This document shows, piece by piece, positions 1 to 7,731 of a stretch of 64,000 nt of DNA. The translations under genes and the position numbers were made by a program. Numbering within the stretch: position 1 is the stretch's first letter; each line of letters starts with the position of its first letter. The notes under the pieces were generated by a model. That model had not been told where the DNA came from. It did not search any database and saw only the letters and a program-made list of their open reading frames with translations. The stretch comes from an uncultured Gammaproteobacteria bacterium (GTDB lineage: Bacteria; Pseudomonadota; Gammaproteobacteria; HK1): NCBI GenBank assembly GCA_958295835.1, contig OY282378.1:5357694-5421693 (forward strand). Reading direction: 5' to 3'.

Positions 1-247
1 CACTCCGTTCAGTGGCTTCGATCATGACCGTGGCGAGCCCGGCCCCTTGTGCATCCCGATGCACGCGGTCGAGCAGAACGGTCTTGCCGACGCCACGCAG
101 CCCCAGCAGCAATACGCTTCTCGCCGCCAGCGAACGGCGCGACCGTTCGGAGGAAACATGAATGGATTCAAGCAATTGATCCCGCCCGGCGAGTTCCGGG
201 GGCGAGACGCCCGCGCCGGGCGCAAAGGGGTTGTCCAAAGGATTCAT
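1..247 (-). CDS. AAA ATPase, N-terminal part only
   Basis: The gene runs off the left edge and only about 82 residues are present. Reading starts at the ATG at 247 (MNPLDNPFAPGAG). Near residue 55 there is a clear Walker A loop, GLRGVGKT, preceded by the hydrophobic strand SVLLLGL. The N-terminal 'NPF.PG.G..P.ELAGR' pattern is typical of stand-alone AAA/Orc-like ATPases annotated as ATP-binding proteins, often of unknown client. Walker B, sensor and any C-terminal domain lie outside the window, so substrate and role cannot be stated. Transcription is away from the DUF35 gene, on the same strand, about 245 bp downstream of it. Confidence 0.75.
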   Translation of the reverse strand, partial: MNPLDNPFAPGAGVSPPELAGRDQLLESIHVSSERSRRSLAARSVLLLGLRGVGKTVLLDRVHRDAQGAGLATVMIEATERS

Positions 248-493
248 GATCGTTTTATATCAAAGTCAGTCTATTTATGTATCGCCGATAAATCGGCTAA
301 TTTCGGCATAATTCCCAGTGTATGCTGTCCAGCCTGCCCGGTTGATGCGCCACCCGTACCAAGCCATGCCTCGAACCGTGTCCCGGGAAGCTGTAGGGCG
401 ACCGTATCGACCACACGGAAAGCACACGGTGGAACCGGAATGCAGCATCGGACGATGCTCCCGCCCCGGTCGTCGACCATCACCCCGGACGAC

Positions 494-973
494 TCATTCG
501 GGCACATAATGCACGGCCTGCGCGGGATGCGGCGGGTGACGCCCGCACGCGACGAGGCGGACCCTCGCCCCCTCCGGCGGCTCGCCGCCGAAGCCATCGA
601 CCCACCCGAGCGCGAGATTGTCTGCGCCGTCCAGCGCGATGAGCGCCAGCCCCTCGCCGGCCGGCCCGCCGCCAAAGGGGAGGGTCCCGCCGCCGCCGGT
701 GCCGGCGACGATCCTCCCGGCTCCGGTAAGCGCCGTCCACTGCACGGCGCCGGCTCGCGAGCAGCATCCGGGTCGAGGCGGGAACCAGGTCCGCCCGCAA
801 GCCGTGCAAATCGAGGCCAGGGCACGGCCGGCGGCCAGCCCTTCGAAGTAAGGCGAGAGCACGCCGAGCGCATGGGTGTAGCGCAACGTGAGCGTGACCT
901 CGGGCGTCGAAGCGGCGGACGCGGATGCGGATGCGTATGCGTATGCGGGTCCGGATCGTCGTGTGCTGCTCAA
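494..973 (-). CDS. DUF35 OB-fold / zinc-ribbon protein (thiolase-associated type)
   Basis: This 159-residue protein has a rubredoxin-like zinc ribbon (CTACGRTWFPPRPGCC, about residues 56-71) followed by an OB-fold (GAGRIVAG, GLALIALDGA, GARVRL). That is the architecture of DUF35 proteins, which bind acyl-CoA or nucleic acid and usually pair with a thiolase or hydroxymethylglutaryl-CoA synthase-type enzyme. No thiolase partner is visible here, although the left neighbour is cut off. The N-terminus is low complexity (AYAYASASASA) and encoded by a short hexanucleotide repeat (positions 915-947), so the true start could be a little downstream. The family assignment is good. The physiological partner is unknown. 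Confidence 0.7.
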   Translation of the reverse strand: MSSTRRSGPAYAYASASASAASTPEVTLTLRYTHALGVLSPYFEGLAAGRALASICTACGRTWFPPRPGCCSRAGAVQWTALTGAGRIVAGTGGGGTLPFGGGPAGEGLALIALDGADNLALGWVDGFGGEPPEGARVRLVACGRHPPHPAQAVHYVPE

Positions 974-1470
974 GGTTCCGACCTCACTCCTTTGTCTCGA
1001 ATATCCAGGCTACTACACCCACATGGCCGGACGCGGAAGCTTGGCCCCATGGCACGTCATTGCCAAGTCTCCAGGATCTTCCGGAGCTTGTTCGGACCAC
1101 TTGTCCGTCAGGAGGCACGAGTGATGGAACCAGCAGACTGCGTGTGGTGTTTTGCGATGAAGGATGGAAGGAAGTCTGCTCGTGCGGTGACGTTCGCGCG
1201 CAATTGCATCACCGGGGCCCGTGGGCAGCGTACGTGTACATCCCGCCGCGGCCCCGGTACTCCGATCGGAATGATTTCTGCTACGATGATGCGCAGTCGC
1301 TCGACACGGGTGAGGACAGTTTCCCGCAGGAGAGGCAGATCCCATGGAACCCGGCATGTCGTTGATGCGCTGGACCGACATCCGGAGCTGACCGGCCAGC
1401 GTGTCGCTCGGGGATTGACGGTGGCAGAAACCGTACGTACGTTTTACCGGCGCATGGTTGGCGGTTCGGA
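974..1470. other. Intergenic stretch with no supported gene
   Basis: About 500 bp without a convincing coding frame. Short open frames exist on both strands but none shows a recognisable domain or a good ribosome binding site. It probably contains the promoter for the BrnT gene that begins at 1471, but I see no clear -35/-10 pair. Confidence 0.4.
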
Positions 1471-1734
1471 ATGTATGAGTGGGACGAAGACAAGCGGCAA
1501 GCCAATATCGTCAAGCACGGAGTTGATTTCGCGGCAATGGACGCTTTTCAGTGGGATACCGCCGTGGGAGCTTTCGATGATCGCCACGGGGAGCCGCGGT
1601 GGCTGGCGACCGGCTTCATCGACCTTCAACTCCATGTCGTCGCGTATGCCGTCCGTGGAGATGTCGTCCGTTTAATCAGTTTGCGCAGGGCCACGCCCCA
1701 GGAGCGAAGACGCCATGGCGAAACCCGGATCTGA
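1471..1734 (+). CDS. brnT: BrnT-family toxin (DUF497)
   Basis: This 87-residue protein has the BrnT signature: an N-terminal 'EWDEDKRQANIVKHGVDF' block, a central strand with 'DRHGEPRW', and a C-terminal 'RLISLRRATPQERR' block. BrnT toxins are RelE-fold ribonucleases that are neutralised and autoregulated by BrnA. The reading frame overlaps the start of the following gene by 20 bp, as expected for a brnTA operon. Length and motif order match the family, so the toxin looks intact. The unusual feature is its partner, in which the BrnA part is fused to a restriction endonuclease. Confidence 0.85.
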   Translation: MYEWDEDKRQANIVKHGVDFAAMDAFQWDTAVGAFDDRHGEPRWLATGFIDLQLHVVAYAVRGDVVRLISLRRATPQERRRHGETRI

Positions 1735-2788
1735 AACGATCGATTCGCCGATGAAGGAAGAAGTCAGGATCCGATCAGGCATCAAGGCCGATCCCGATAC
1801 CATGGAGCTTGATGATGAGTGGTTCGCGAAAGCGCGCCCGGTGAGCGAGACGCATCCCCAAGTCGTCGAGCGCTACCTGCGGCGTCGCGGTAAACAGAGG
1901 GCACCGGTCAAGGAGCACGTCTCCATGCAACCGGACGCCGACAATGGAGAAATGAAGATGACGATTCATGAAGCTGCGAGGCAAGTGATGCTGGAGGCAG
2001 GCAAACCACTCTCCACAAGAGAAGTCTACGATTTTATCATCAATATGAGGCTCTATGAATTCAAAGCAAGAGATCCAATTTCCGTTTTGCGAAGCATGAT
2101 TCGCTCTCGCACGGAGAATATAAATAATCCATCGAGCAACCCTGTTCGCTATTTCCGACTCGTGGAAGGTGGAAAATTCATGCCACTGAATCTTCCTGTT
2201 CGAATCGAGACGACAGTAAGGAATAAATCACAAATAATGAAGATACCACGAGGATCGATTTCCGAGGTAGATTTTGATGCTTTACGAAAACAAGCCATTG
2301 CATATAACTATCAAGTAAAGAACGATCTGCTGGAATCTCTAAAGAATTTGGATTGGGATGAATTCGAACGTTTCTCTGCCAGATTATTGCCTGTTTATGG
2401 TTTTGAGGACGTCAAGACTACTTCATCGAACAGAGACAAGGGTATCGACGGATACGGAAAGCTGAAGGTCGGTCTGGCACATATGAATGTGGCGTTCCAA
2501 TGCAAGCGCTGGGCCCGGAATTCTGTCGGAAGGATCGAAGTCGATCAGTTCCGCGGCGCAATCCAGGGCGAATACGAGCAAGGTGTATTTTTCACCACTT
2601 CAACCTTTACATCAAGTGCTCTGGAGGTTTCTATCAAAAAGGGCGCAGTACCCGTGATCTTGATAGATGGTATGGGGATCGTCGATCTTATGGTAAACAA
2701 GAGATTCGGCGTGCAAAAGGACGAACTCCCGATTTATTCCAATGCCTTGGACTTGGTTTTTGAAGATGATATTGAAGATAATGAATAG
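1715..2788 (+). CDS. BrnA-like antitoxin N-terminus fused to HARE-HTH and Mrr-type restriction endonuclease
   Basis: This 357-residue protein starts inside the brnT end. Residues 22-75 carry the BrnA pattern (LDDEWFAKARPVSE, then the basic RRRGKQRAPVKEHVSMQPDAD), but the usual ribbon-helix-helix C-terminus is missing. From residue 81 (MKMTIHEAARQVML) it reads as a HARE-HTH domain. Residues about 205-340 form an Mrr-type nuclease: LDWDEFERFSARLLPVYGF, then GIDG with Asp245, and FQCKRW with Gln262 and Lys264 as the D...QxK active site. Base composition drops sharply to AT-rich at about 1955, exactly where the HARE domain starts. This supports an in-frame joining of two genes of different origin. 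The Mrr part could also be translated alone from the ATG codons at 1952 or 1958. Confidence 0.8.
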   Translation: MAKPGSETIDSPMKEEVRIRSGIKADPDTMELDDEWFAKARPVSETHPQVVERYLRRRGKQRAPVKEHVSMQPDADNGEMKMTIHEAARQVMLEAGKPLSTREVYDFIINMRLYEFKARDPISVLRSMIRSRTENINNPSSNPVRYFRLVEGGKFMPLNLPVRIETTVRNKSQIMKIPRGSISEVDFDALRKQAIAYNYQVKNDLLESLKNLDWDEFERFSARLLPVYGFEDVKTTSSNRDKGIDGYGKLKVGLAHMNVAFQCKRWARNSVGRIEVDQFRGAIQGEYEQGVFFTTSTFTSSALEVSIKKGAVPVILIDGMGIVDLMVNKRFGVQKDELPIYSNALDLVFEDDIEDNE

Positions 2789-2802
2789 ATAACGCGACCG
2801 CG

Positions 2803-4494
2803 ATGACCATCGACGATTCGGTATTCGCGCCCGTCGCGGCCAGGACCAACCTCTACCGCGACCCGTCGTGCGGCGCGTGGCGGATCCGGATCCCGGAACG
2901 CGCGAACATCGCCCTCGACACCGTGGTCGCGCATGCCCGCGGTCCCCGCCGCGACCATCCCGCCCTCGTCTTCGAGGACGAGGACGCCACCGTGCGGCGC
3001 TACTCGTTCGCGACGCTGGACGCGCTCTCCGACCGCCTCGCGAAGGGCCTGCTCACCCTGGGCGTGCGGCCCGGCGAGCCGGTGGCGGTGCACACCGGAC
3101 AACGGCCGGAGACCGCCCTCGCCCACCTCGCGATCCACAAGATCGGCGCGGTGGTGATGACCCTCTCGCAGCTCTACGGACCGGACACCGTCGAGCACTG
3201 CCTCGCGGACTCCGGAGCCCGGATCGTCATCACCGACCCGCAAGCGTGGAGCCGTGTGCGCGACGCCCGGCAACGTTTCATCGACCTGGAGCACGTGTTG
3301 ATGGTGGGCGAGCCGGGGGCAGGCGAGCGCGCCGCCGTGGGCGAGCGCGCCTTCGACGACTGCCTGGCCTCGGAGCCGGGCGGCGTCGAGTACGTATCGA
3401 CCGGCCCCGAGTACCCGGCCCTGCTCATGTACACCTCCGGCTCCACCGGATTGCCGAAGGGCCTGCTGCACGGGCACCGCATCATGCATGCCTACACCCC
3501 GACCATGACCCTGGCCTACGACCTGGAGCTCGACCACCCGGGCGCGGTGTTCTGGACCCCGGCCGACTGGGCCTGGGTCGGCGGCTGGCTCGACACCGTG
3601 CTCCCGGCCTGGCAGCACGGGCAGACGGTGGTGTCGAGCCGGCATCGCTTCGACGAGGAGTGGGCGTTCGACTTCATGGCCCGCCACGGGGTGACGCACT
3701 CGTTCATGACCCCCACCGCGTTGAAGCGCCTCGCGCAGGTCGCGGCGCCGCGAGAACGCTGGAAGCTCGCCACCCGGGTCATCTGCACCGGGGGCGAGAG
3801 CCTGCCCGGCGACGTGGTGCGATGGGCGGACGAGGAGTTCGGCATCGTGATCAACGAGTTCTACGGCCTCACCGAGTTCAACCACATGGTCGGGTGCTGC
3901 AAGGCGCTCTATCCGGTGGTGCCCGGCTCGATGGGGATCCGCTACCCCGGCCGGCGCACCGCGATCATCGACGACGCGGGCAACGAGCAGCCCGACGGGA
4001 TGGCGGGGGAGATCGCCTCGTGGCGCGAGGACGACCCCAGCCTGTTCCTGGGGTATTGGGGCGATCCCGGGGTGCCGGAGCGCATGAGGCTCGGCGGGTG
4101 GCTGCGCTCCGGCGATCTCGCGGTCCGCGGCGAGGACGGCTACTTCCGCTACCAGGGCCGCAACGACGACCTCATCAAGAGCGCGGGGTACCGCATCGGC
4201 CCGGCGGAGGTCGAAGACGCGCTGGTGCGCCACGGGCAGGTGGCGGAGGCGGCGGTGGTCGCGAAGCCCGACCCGGATCGGGGCTCGGTGGTCATGGCCT
4301 ACGTGCGGGTGATGCCGGGCGTTGTCCCTGGCGACGAACTGGTCCGCGAGCTGCAGGACCACGTCAGGCGCAACCTCGCCGCGTACAAGTACCCGCGGGT
4401 GGTGGAATTCGTCGACGAGTTCCCGCTCACGAGTTCCGGCAAGATCAGCCGCCGCACCTTGCGCGCGCGGGTGGCTGGAACGCCCCGGCGCTGA
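2803..4494 (+). CDS. AMP-dependent acyl-CoA synthetase (acetyl/medium-chain type)
   Basis: This 563-residue ANL-superfamily enzyme activates a carboxylic acid to its acyl-AMP and then to acyl-CoA. The phosphate-binding motif MYTSGSTGLPKG lies at residues 209-220. Later blocks are NEFYGLTEFNH (A5), the LRSGDLAVR and YQGRNDDLIKSAGYRIGP hinge region, and the catalytic lysine Lys547 in SSGKISRR. Length is normal for short- to medium-chain members. The start is the ATG at 2803, 14 bp after the Mrr stop, with no strong ribosome binding site. GC content rises abruptly from the Mrr gene, so the two genes are probably not an original operon. A decayed partial copy lies at 5518-5857. The substrate cannot be read from sequence. 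Confidence 0.88.
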   Translation: MTIDDSVFAPVAARTNLYRDPSCGAWRIRIPERANIALDTVVAHARGPRRDHPALVFEDEDATVRRYSFATLDALSDRLAKGLLTLGVRPGEPVAVHTGQRPETALAHLAIHKIGAVVMTLSQLYGPDTVEHCLADSGARIVITDPQAWSRVRDARQRFIDLEHVLMVGEPGAGERAAVGERAFDDCLASEPGGVEYVSTGPEYPALLMYTSGSTGLPKGLLHGHRIMHAYTPTMTLAYDLELDHPGAVFWTPADWAWVGGWLDTVLPAWQHGQTVVSSRHRFDEEWAFDFMARHGVTHSFMTPTALKRLAQVAAPRERWKLATRVICTGGESLPGDVVRWADEEFGIVINEFYGLTEFNHMVGCCKALYPVVPGSMGIRYPGRRTAIIDDAGNEQPDGMAGEIASWREDDPSLFLGYWGDPGVPERMRLGGWLRSGDLAVRGEDGYFRYQGRNDDLIKSAGYRIGPAEVEDALVRHGQVAEAAVVAKPDPDRGSVVMAYVRVMPGVVPGDELVRELQDHVRRNLAAYKYPRVVEFVDEFPLTSSGKISRRTLRARVAGTPRR

Positions 4495-4533
4495 TCGGGA
4501 AGCCCCGAGCCATCCGCGCTTGCCGGATCATAG

Positions 4534-4645
4534 GGTCCGGCCGCTGCCGGCGAGACTGCCCGGAGCCGATCGGCGGGCTTGGACGGGCCATGCTCGTCCC
4601 GGTCATGGCCTGCTTCCATTGAAAGGCGATCGTCGAGGGGCCGGG
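4534..4645 (+). repeat. Repeat A, copy 1 (downstream flank of acyl-CoA synthetase)
   Basis: This stretch just after the synthetase gene matches 5857-5960, which follows the decayed synthetase copy. Shared landmarks are CCGGCGAGA, AGCCGATCG and TCCATTGAAAGGCGATCG. It shows that the duplicated segment included the 3' flank of the gene. Confidence 0.7.
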
Positions 4646-4706
4646 CCAGCCTCTGGTCGACCACCCACCTGCCGCACCGCCTGGAGCACGCGCCGCTCCT
4701 CCCCCG
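4641..4706 (-). pseudogene. Fragment of maeB
   Basis: About 65 bp almost identical to maeB positions 18462-18525 (shared core GACCACCTGCCGCACCGCC, with a short local duplication here). It encodes part of the segment between the malic-enzyme and phosphotransacetylase-like domains. It is too short to be functional and is one of several maeB relics in the window. Confidence 0.75.
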
Positions 4707-4763
4707 GCCTGGATGTTGCTCGCGGGCCGCCCGCCATGTGCCCGAAAGGCGCCCGTGTGAGGC

Positions 4764-5201
4764 TCAGGCGTTTCCCCGATCCGCCGAAACCGTATCGAGA
4801 AGGGCCAGCAGCGACTTCGGGGAATGCACGAAAACCGGAGACTTCGCGAAGTCCTTCTCGTTGCGGGTCACGACGACTCGAGCGCCCACCCGCCGCGCGG
4901 ATTCGGCGATGACTGCATCCTCGAAGTCGCCGATCCCGCTGGAAGCCGCGCTTTCCAGTACCGCGCGGTTGACCGGCGCGACGTCAAGAATAGAGAGAAG
5001 ATCCCTGACCCGACGGCGGGCGACCTGGAGCCCGGAGGCCTTGCGCACCAGGTAGAAGATCGTGGTGATGGTCGTGGCGCATGCGAAACCCTGGATTTCG
5101 CCACGTTCAGCCCGTGACAGGAGCCGTGCGGCGGGTTCGCAGAAAGGCGGGCGGTCCAGAAGAACATCAAGGATGACATTGGTATCGAACGTCACTTTCA
5201 A
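4764..5201 (-). CDS. PIN-domain toxin (VapC-like)
   Basis: This 145-residue PIN-domain ribonuclease begins MKVTFDTNVILDVLLDRPPF. The acidic residues expected in the active site are visible: Asp6, the DFEDAV block (Asp92, Glu94, Asp95), and Asn114/Asp117 in VTRNEKDF. The start codon overlaps the stop of the upstream antitoxin gene (ATGA at 5198-5201), a translationally coupled type II toxin-antitoxin arrangement. VapC-type toxins cleave tRNA or rRNA, but the target here is unknown. It looks intact. It sits between the synthetase and its decayed copy, so it was either part of the duplicated block or inserted between the copies. Confidence 0.82.
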   Translation of the reverse strand: MKVTFDTNVILDVLLDRPPFCEPAARLLSRAERGEIQGFACATTITTIFYLVRKASGLQVARRRVRDLLSILDVAPVNRAVLESAASSGIGDFEDAVIAESARRVGARVVVTRNEKDFAKSPVFVHSPKSLLALLDTVSADRGNA

Positions 5202-5437
5202 CGATGCTTCTCCTCCAGGTACGCGCCATAATCCTCAGGTACGACGTTCGTGCCCGCGAGTGTCCCTTTCAGCTCCGAAACGACCGGTGTCAACTCCGAG
5301 GGAGATTCCGCCGGTGACGTGACCGCCGAGAAGTATTCGGCAACCATCTGCGAGAGGGACTTGCCGGTCTGTGCGGCGTGTTGCTTGGCGTGCTTTACGA
5401 GTCGCTCGTCGAGCCTCAAAGTGAGCTTGGTCTGCAT
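5198..5437 (-). CDS. Antitoxin partner of the PIN toxin (DUF6364-like)
   Basis: This 79-residue protein starts at the ATG at 5437 (MQTKLTLRLDERLVKHAKQ). An alternative in-frame ATG at 5470 would add 11 residues with no conserved look. The N-terminal strand-helix LTLRLDERLVKHAKQHA followed by TGKSLSQMVAEYF is a ribbon-helix-helix-like DNA-binding module. The acidic, flexible tail (PEDYGAYLEEKH) would be the toxin-binding part. It is coupled to the toxin by an ATGA overlap. By analogy with the family it should bind its own promoter with the toxin. Confidence 0.75.
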   Translation of the reverse strand: MQTKLTLRLDERLVKHAKQHAAQTGKSLSQMVAEYFSAVTSPAESPSELTPVVSELKGTLAGTNVVPEDYGAYLEEKHR

Positions 5438-5517
5438 GTCGGGATCCGGTGAGACGTACAAAACATGCAAAAATGTACGTCAGTCGTGGTTCGACATCAA
5501 GAGAGCGGCATCCTCCG

Positions 5518-5857
5518 GTCCCCGCCGCGACCATCCCGCCCTCGTCTTCGAGGACGAGGACACCACGGTGCGGCGCTACACGTTCGCGACGCTGGACGCG
5601 CTCTCCGACCGTCTCGCCAAGGGCCTGCTCACCCTGGGCACGCGACCGGGCGAGCCGGTGGCGGTGCACACCGGACACCGTCGAGCACTGTCTCGCGGAC
5701 TCCGAAGCCCGGATCGTCATCACCGACCCGCAAGCGTGGAGCCGTGTGCGCGGCGCCCGGCAACGTTTCACCGACCTGGAGCACGTGTTGATGGTGGGCG
5801 AGCCGGCGGCAGGCGAGCGCGCCGCCGTGGGCGAGCGCGCCTTCGACGACTGCCTAT
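5518..5857 (+). pseudogene. Decayed partial copy of the acyl-CoA synthetase
   Basis: This matches codons 47 to 187 of the intact gene at 2803-4494, from GPRRDHPALVFEDE to ERAFDDCL, with scattered substitutions. It lacks the start, the ATP-binding motif and everything beyond. An 86-bp internal deletion lies between two 8-bp direct repeats (ACCGGACA, at 3094-3101 and 3180-3187 in the intact gene), a classic replication-slippage deletion that breaks the frame. Its truncated end is joined directly to the downstream flank repeat at 5857. Confidence 0.85.
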
Positions 5858-5960
5858 TCTACGGACTCCCGGCGAGACCGCCCAAAGCCGATCGCCGGAC
5901 TCGGACGGCTCGCCCTGGTCATGTCCTGCATCCATTGAAAGGCGATCGCCGAAGGGGCCG
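5857..5960 (+). repeat. Repeat A, copy 2
   Basis: Second copy of the synthetase 3' flank (see 4534-4645), joined directly to the broken synthetase fragment. Confidence 0.7.
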
Positions 5961-6026
5961 GGGCGGGATTTCGCCAAGCCCGGCATCGAGGCGTTTCCTG
6001 AATTCACGCGGGTGCCGGAGAGGTGG

Positions 6027-6186
6027 TGATCGCGTCCGCCCGCGAGACCGCGAACGCGGTCATGTTCACGATGCCCCGCACCGTGATGGTCTCGGTGACG
6101 ACACGCGCGGAGCGCGCGGCGCCGATGACGATCGGGCCGATGGACACCCCGCCGCCGAGGATGCGCTTCGGCGCGGCGCGCGCGCA
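6027..6186 (-). pseudogene. maeB relic (3' end plus internal fragment)
   Basis: Positions 6027-6160 match the 3' end of maeB (17606-17736), including the region encoding the C-terminal NMTALAVSRAD. At about 6160 the match jumps to maeB positions 18535-18560 (GATGCGCTTCGGCGCGGCG). About 800 bp of the phosphotransacetylase-like domain have therefore been deleted. It lies just upstream of an intact PIN toxin-antitoxin pair, mirroring the maeB-toxin order seen at 17.6-20 kb and 26.8-29 kb. Confidence 0.8.
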
Positions 6187-6251
6187 TCCGTGGCGGCGAC
6201 CCGGAGGCTTGCCGTGGTGGCTCCGATCTGCAGATCCAGCGCAGATCGGCG

Positions 6252-6340
6252 CTTGCCGGAACGGATGCTATGATTGCCTGTCGCTCGAAGCCACCCGCCG
6301 GATGACCGGTCACAGATGACCGGAGGCCGCAACGTAGTCG
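6252..6340 (+). repeat. Leader repeat shared with the VWA gene, copy 1
   Basis: About 90 bp strongly resembling 39831-39919. Shared landmarks are TGCTATGAT (a -10-like hexamer TATGAT), CGCTCGAAGCC, CCCGCC.GATGACCGG and ATGACCGGAG.CCGCAAC. In the other copy this segment is the leader and first codons of the VWA gene at 39894. Here it ends 20 bp before the PIN toxin start and may supply its promoter. Confidence 0.65.
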
Positions 6341-6360
6341 GGAAGAGAATGGGTATTCTG

Positions 6361-6852
6361 ATGGTGAACAAGAAAACTGTATATGTCGAGACCTCGGTGG
6401 TGTCATATTTGACCGCCAGACCGTCGAATGACTTGTTGGTGGCTGCGTGGCAAAAAATTACTGTCGATTGGTGGGATATTCAAAGAAACAGATTCGATCT
6501 GTACACATCCGGAATTACGATTGATGAAGCTGGAAGAGGCAACTCCGAGGCGGCGTCACGACGCCTTGAAACATTATCCGACATTTCCATACTTCCGGTC
6601 ACGGAGGCCGTTGCTGATCTATCCAAGGCGTTTCTTGAAGAGAAGGCTTTTCCGACCAAGGCCCTGAATGATTCCCTGCACGTTGCGGTGTCCGCCGTGC
6701 ATGGTATCGACTACCTGTTGACGTGGAATTTTCGGCACATCGACAACGCCGAAATCAAACCCGTCATTCGGCGTATCTGCGCCATGTACGAGTATACCAG
6801 CCCTGAAATCTGCACCCCTCAAGAACTTATAGGAGACTTCAAGGATGTCTGA
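6361..6852 (+). CDS. PIN-domain toxin of the YVETSVVSYL family
   Basis: This 163-residue protein reads from the ATG at 6361 (MVNKKTVYVETSVVSYLTAR). The N-terminal 'VYVETS..SYL', central 'ALNDSLHVAVSAVHGIDYLLTWNFRHIDNA' and C-terminal helices are the pattern of PIN-domain nucleases annotated as VapC-family toxins. The in-frame ATG at 6349 and one at 6316 would add residues derived from the leader repeat. The stop overlaps the antitoxin start (ATGTCTGA). A truncated copy of its 3' half lies at 28590-28755 and a 35-bp scrap at 19938-19972. This is the only complete copy in the window. Confidence 0.75.
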   Translation: MVNKKTVYVETSVVSYLTARPSNDLLVAAWQKITVDWWDIQRNRFDLYTSGITIDEAGRGNSEAASRRLETLSDISILPVTEAVADLSKAFLEEKAFPTKALNDSLHVAVSAVHGIDYLLTWNFRHIDNAEIKPVIRRICAMYEYTSPEICTPQELIGDFKDV

Positions 6853-7087
6853 CGAACTCATCGAAGAACTATGGCAGATCAAGGACAGCATCGCACGAGA
6901 GCATGGATACGACGTCGATACGCTCGTTGCCCATCTCCGGACCCAGGAAAGGATAGAAAGCCGGCGGGTGGTGGATCTGCATGCCGCAAGAGAGGCCGCG
7001 GAATACGGTGCCCCAGGGAAACGGGCGGATTCGGCTCCAGGGAGCCGCGACACCGGGGAACCGGCGCCCACTGCACCGGCACGGTAG
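6845..7087 (+). CDS. Antitoxin partner of the PIN toxin
   Basis: This 80-residue protein starts MSDELIEELWQIKDSIARE. The N-terminal half is a conserved helix found downstream of YVETS-type PIN toxins (DELIEELW.IKD.IAREHGYD...LVAHLR). The C-terminal 25 residues are low complexity (GSRDTGEPAPTAPAR). It overlaps the toxin by 8 bp, so the two are translationally coupled. A second copy about 90 percent identical, without a functional toxin, is at 28750-28992. Confidence 0.7.
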   Translation: MSDELIEELWQIKDSIAREHGYDVDTLVAHLRTQERIESRRVVDLHAAREAAEYGAPGKRADSAPGSRDTGEPAPTAPAR

Positions 7088-7231
7088 GGATCACTGTCCT
7101 CCGGGAGCTCACGGGTGGTTGAGCGCCGCTCGTCCCGTGTCACCGCCTGACGCTTGGCGCACGAGCAAAGCACGCTGACGATTTACCGGTGCAACTTGTA
7201 TCCGGCTGCCGCGACCCCTGCCCGGAGGAGT
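7088..7231 (+). repeat. Toxin-antitoxin 3' flank, shared with 28993-29146
   Basis: The homology between the intact pair and the relic at 28.6-29.1 kb continues past the antitoxin stop. Shared landmarks are GGTGGTTGAGCGCCGCTCG and GCACGCTGACGATTTACCGG. It ends abruptly near 7231 and 29146, which marks one edge of the duplicated segment. Confidence 0.75.
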
Positions 7232-7290
7232 GTTCTGCGCAAGGTGGCGCAGGCAGAACCATTTTGATCGCCGATTGACCCGACCGCTCG

Positions 7291-7731
7291 CTAAATCATT
7301 CGGTACAGCAGATTCGGATCCGCTTCCTCACCGCGGTAGATCGCGAGCACCTCACCCGCTATCCCTCCGAGCTGCTGCATTTTCCCCTTGCTCCAAGTCC
7401 CTTGCGCTTCGCACAGTTCGAGCGTTCCCGTGATCTGCCGCGTGACCGGTGTCCCTTCTTCCAGTGCGATGTTCCCCATGCATTTCACACGCGCCAAGCC
7501 ACCCAGCAGGAGCAGGGCGTAGCGCATCTGCACGTGTGGCCGCATTTTCCACCTGTCCGGCATTCTCGGGTTGATCGCCATTTCCTGCATTTTGTCGCAA
7601 GCCCTTTCTGCGATCTGATCGATCCATTCCGCACGGCGGTTCACGATCTCGCCGGCCGTTCGGCGGCGGGCCAGCAGGTGACTCAGACATGCCAAGGCAT
7701 CGCACTCGAATTCTCCATCCCGATCCGCTAG
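7291..7731 (-). pseudogene. 3' exile of the Hsp70-like gene, cut off by the IS
   Basis: This is the C-terminal 145 codons of the gene that begins at 11882. Reading from the CTAG target duplication gives LADRDGEFECDALACLSH and continues to the stop at 7291. Removing the IS and one CTAG copy fuses it in frame with the upstream part (see 9797-11882). The segment is mostly helical, with Cys residues but no recognised domain. After the insertion it has no start codon or ribosome binding site of its own except ones supplied by the IS end. Confidence 0.8.

Noticed and set aside
2734..4362. Long open frame (542 codons) antisense to the acyl-CoA synthetase
   Set aside because: It is the GC-rich shadow of a clear gene, has Arg/His/Val-rich composition and no domain.
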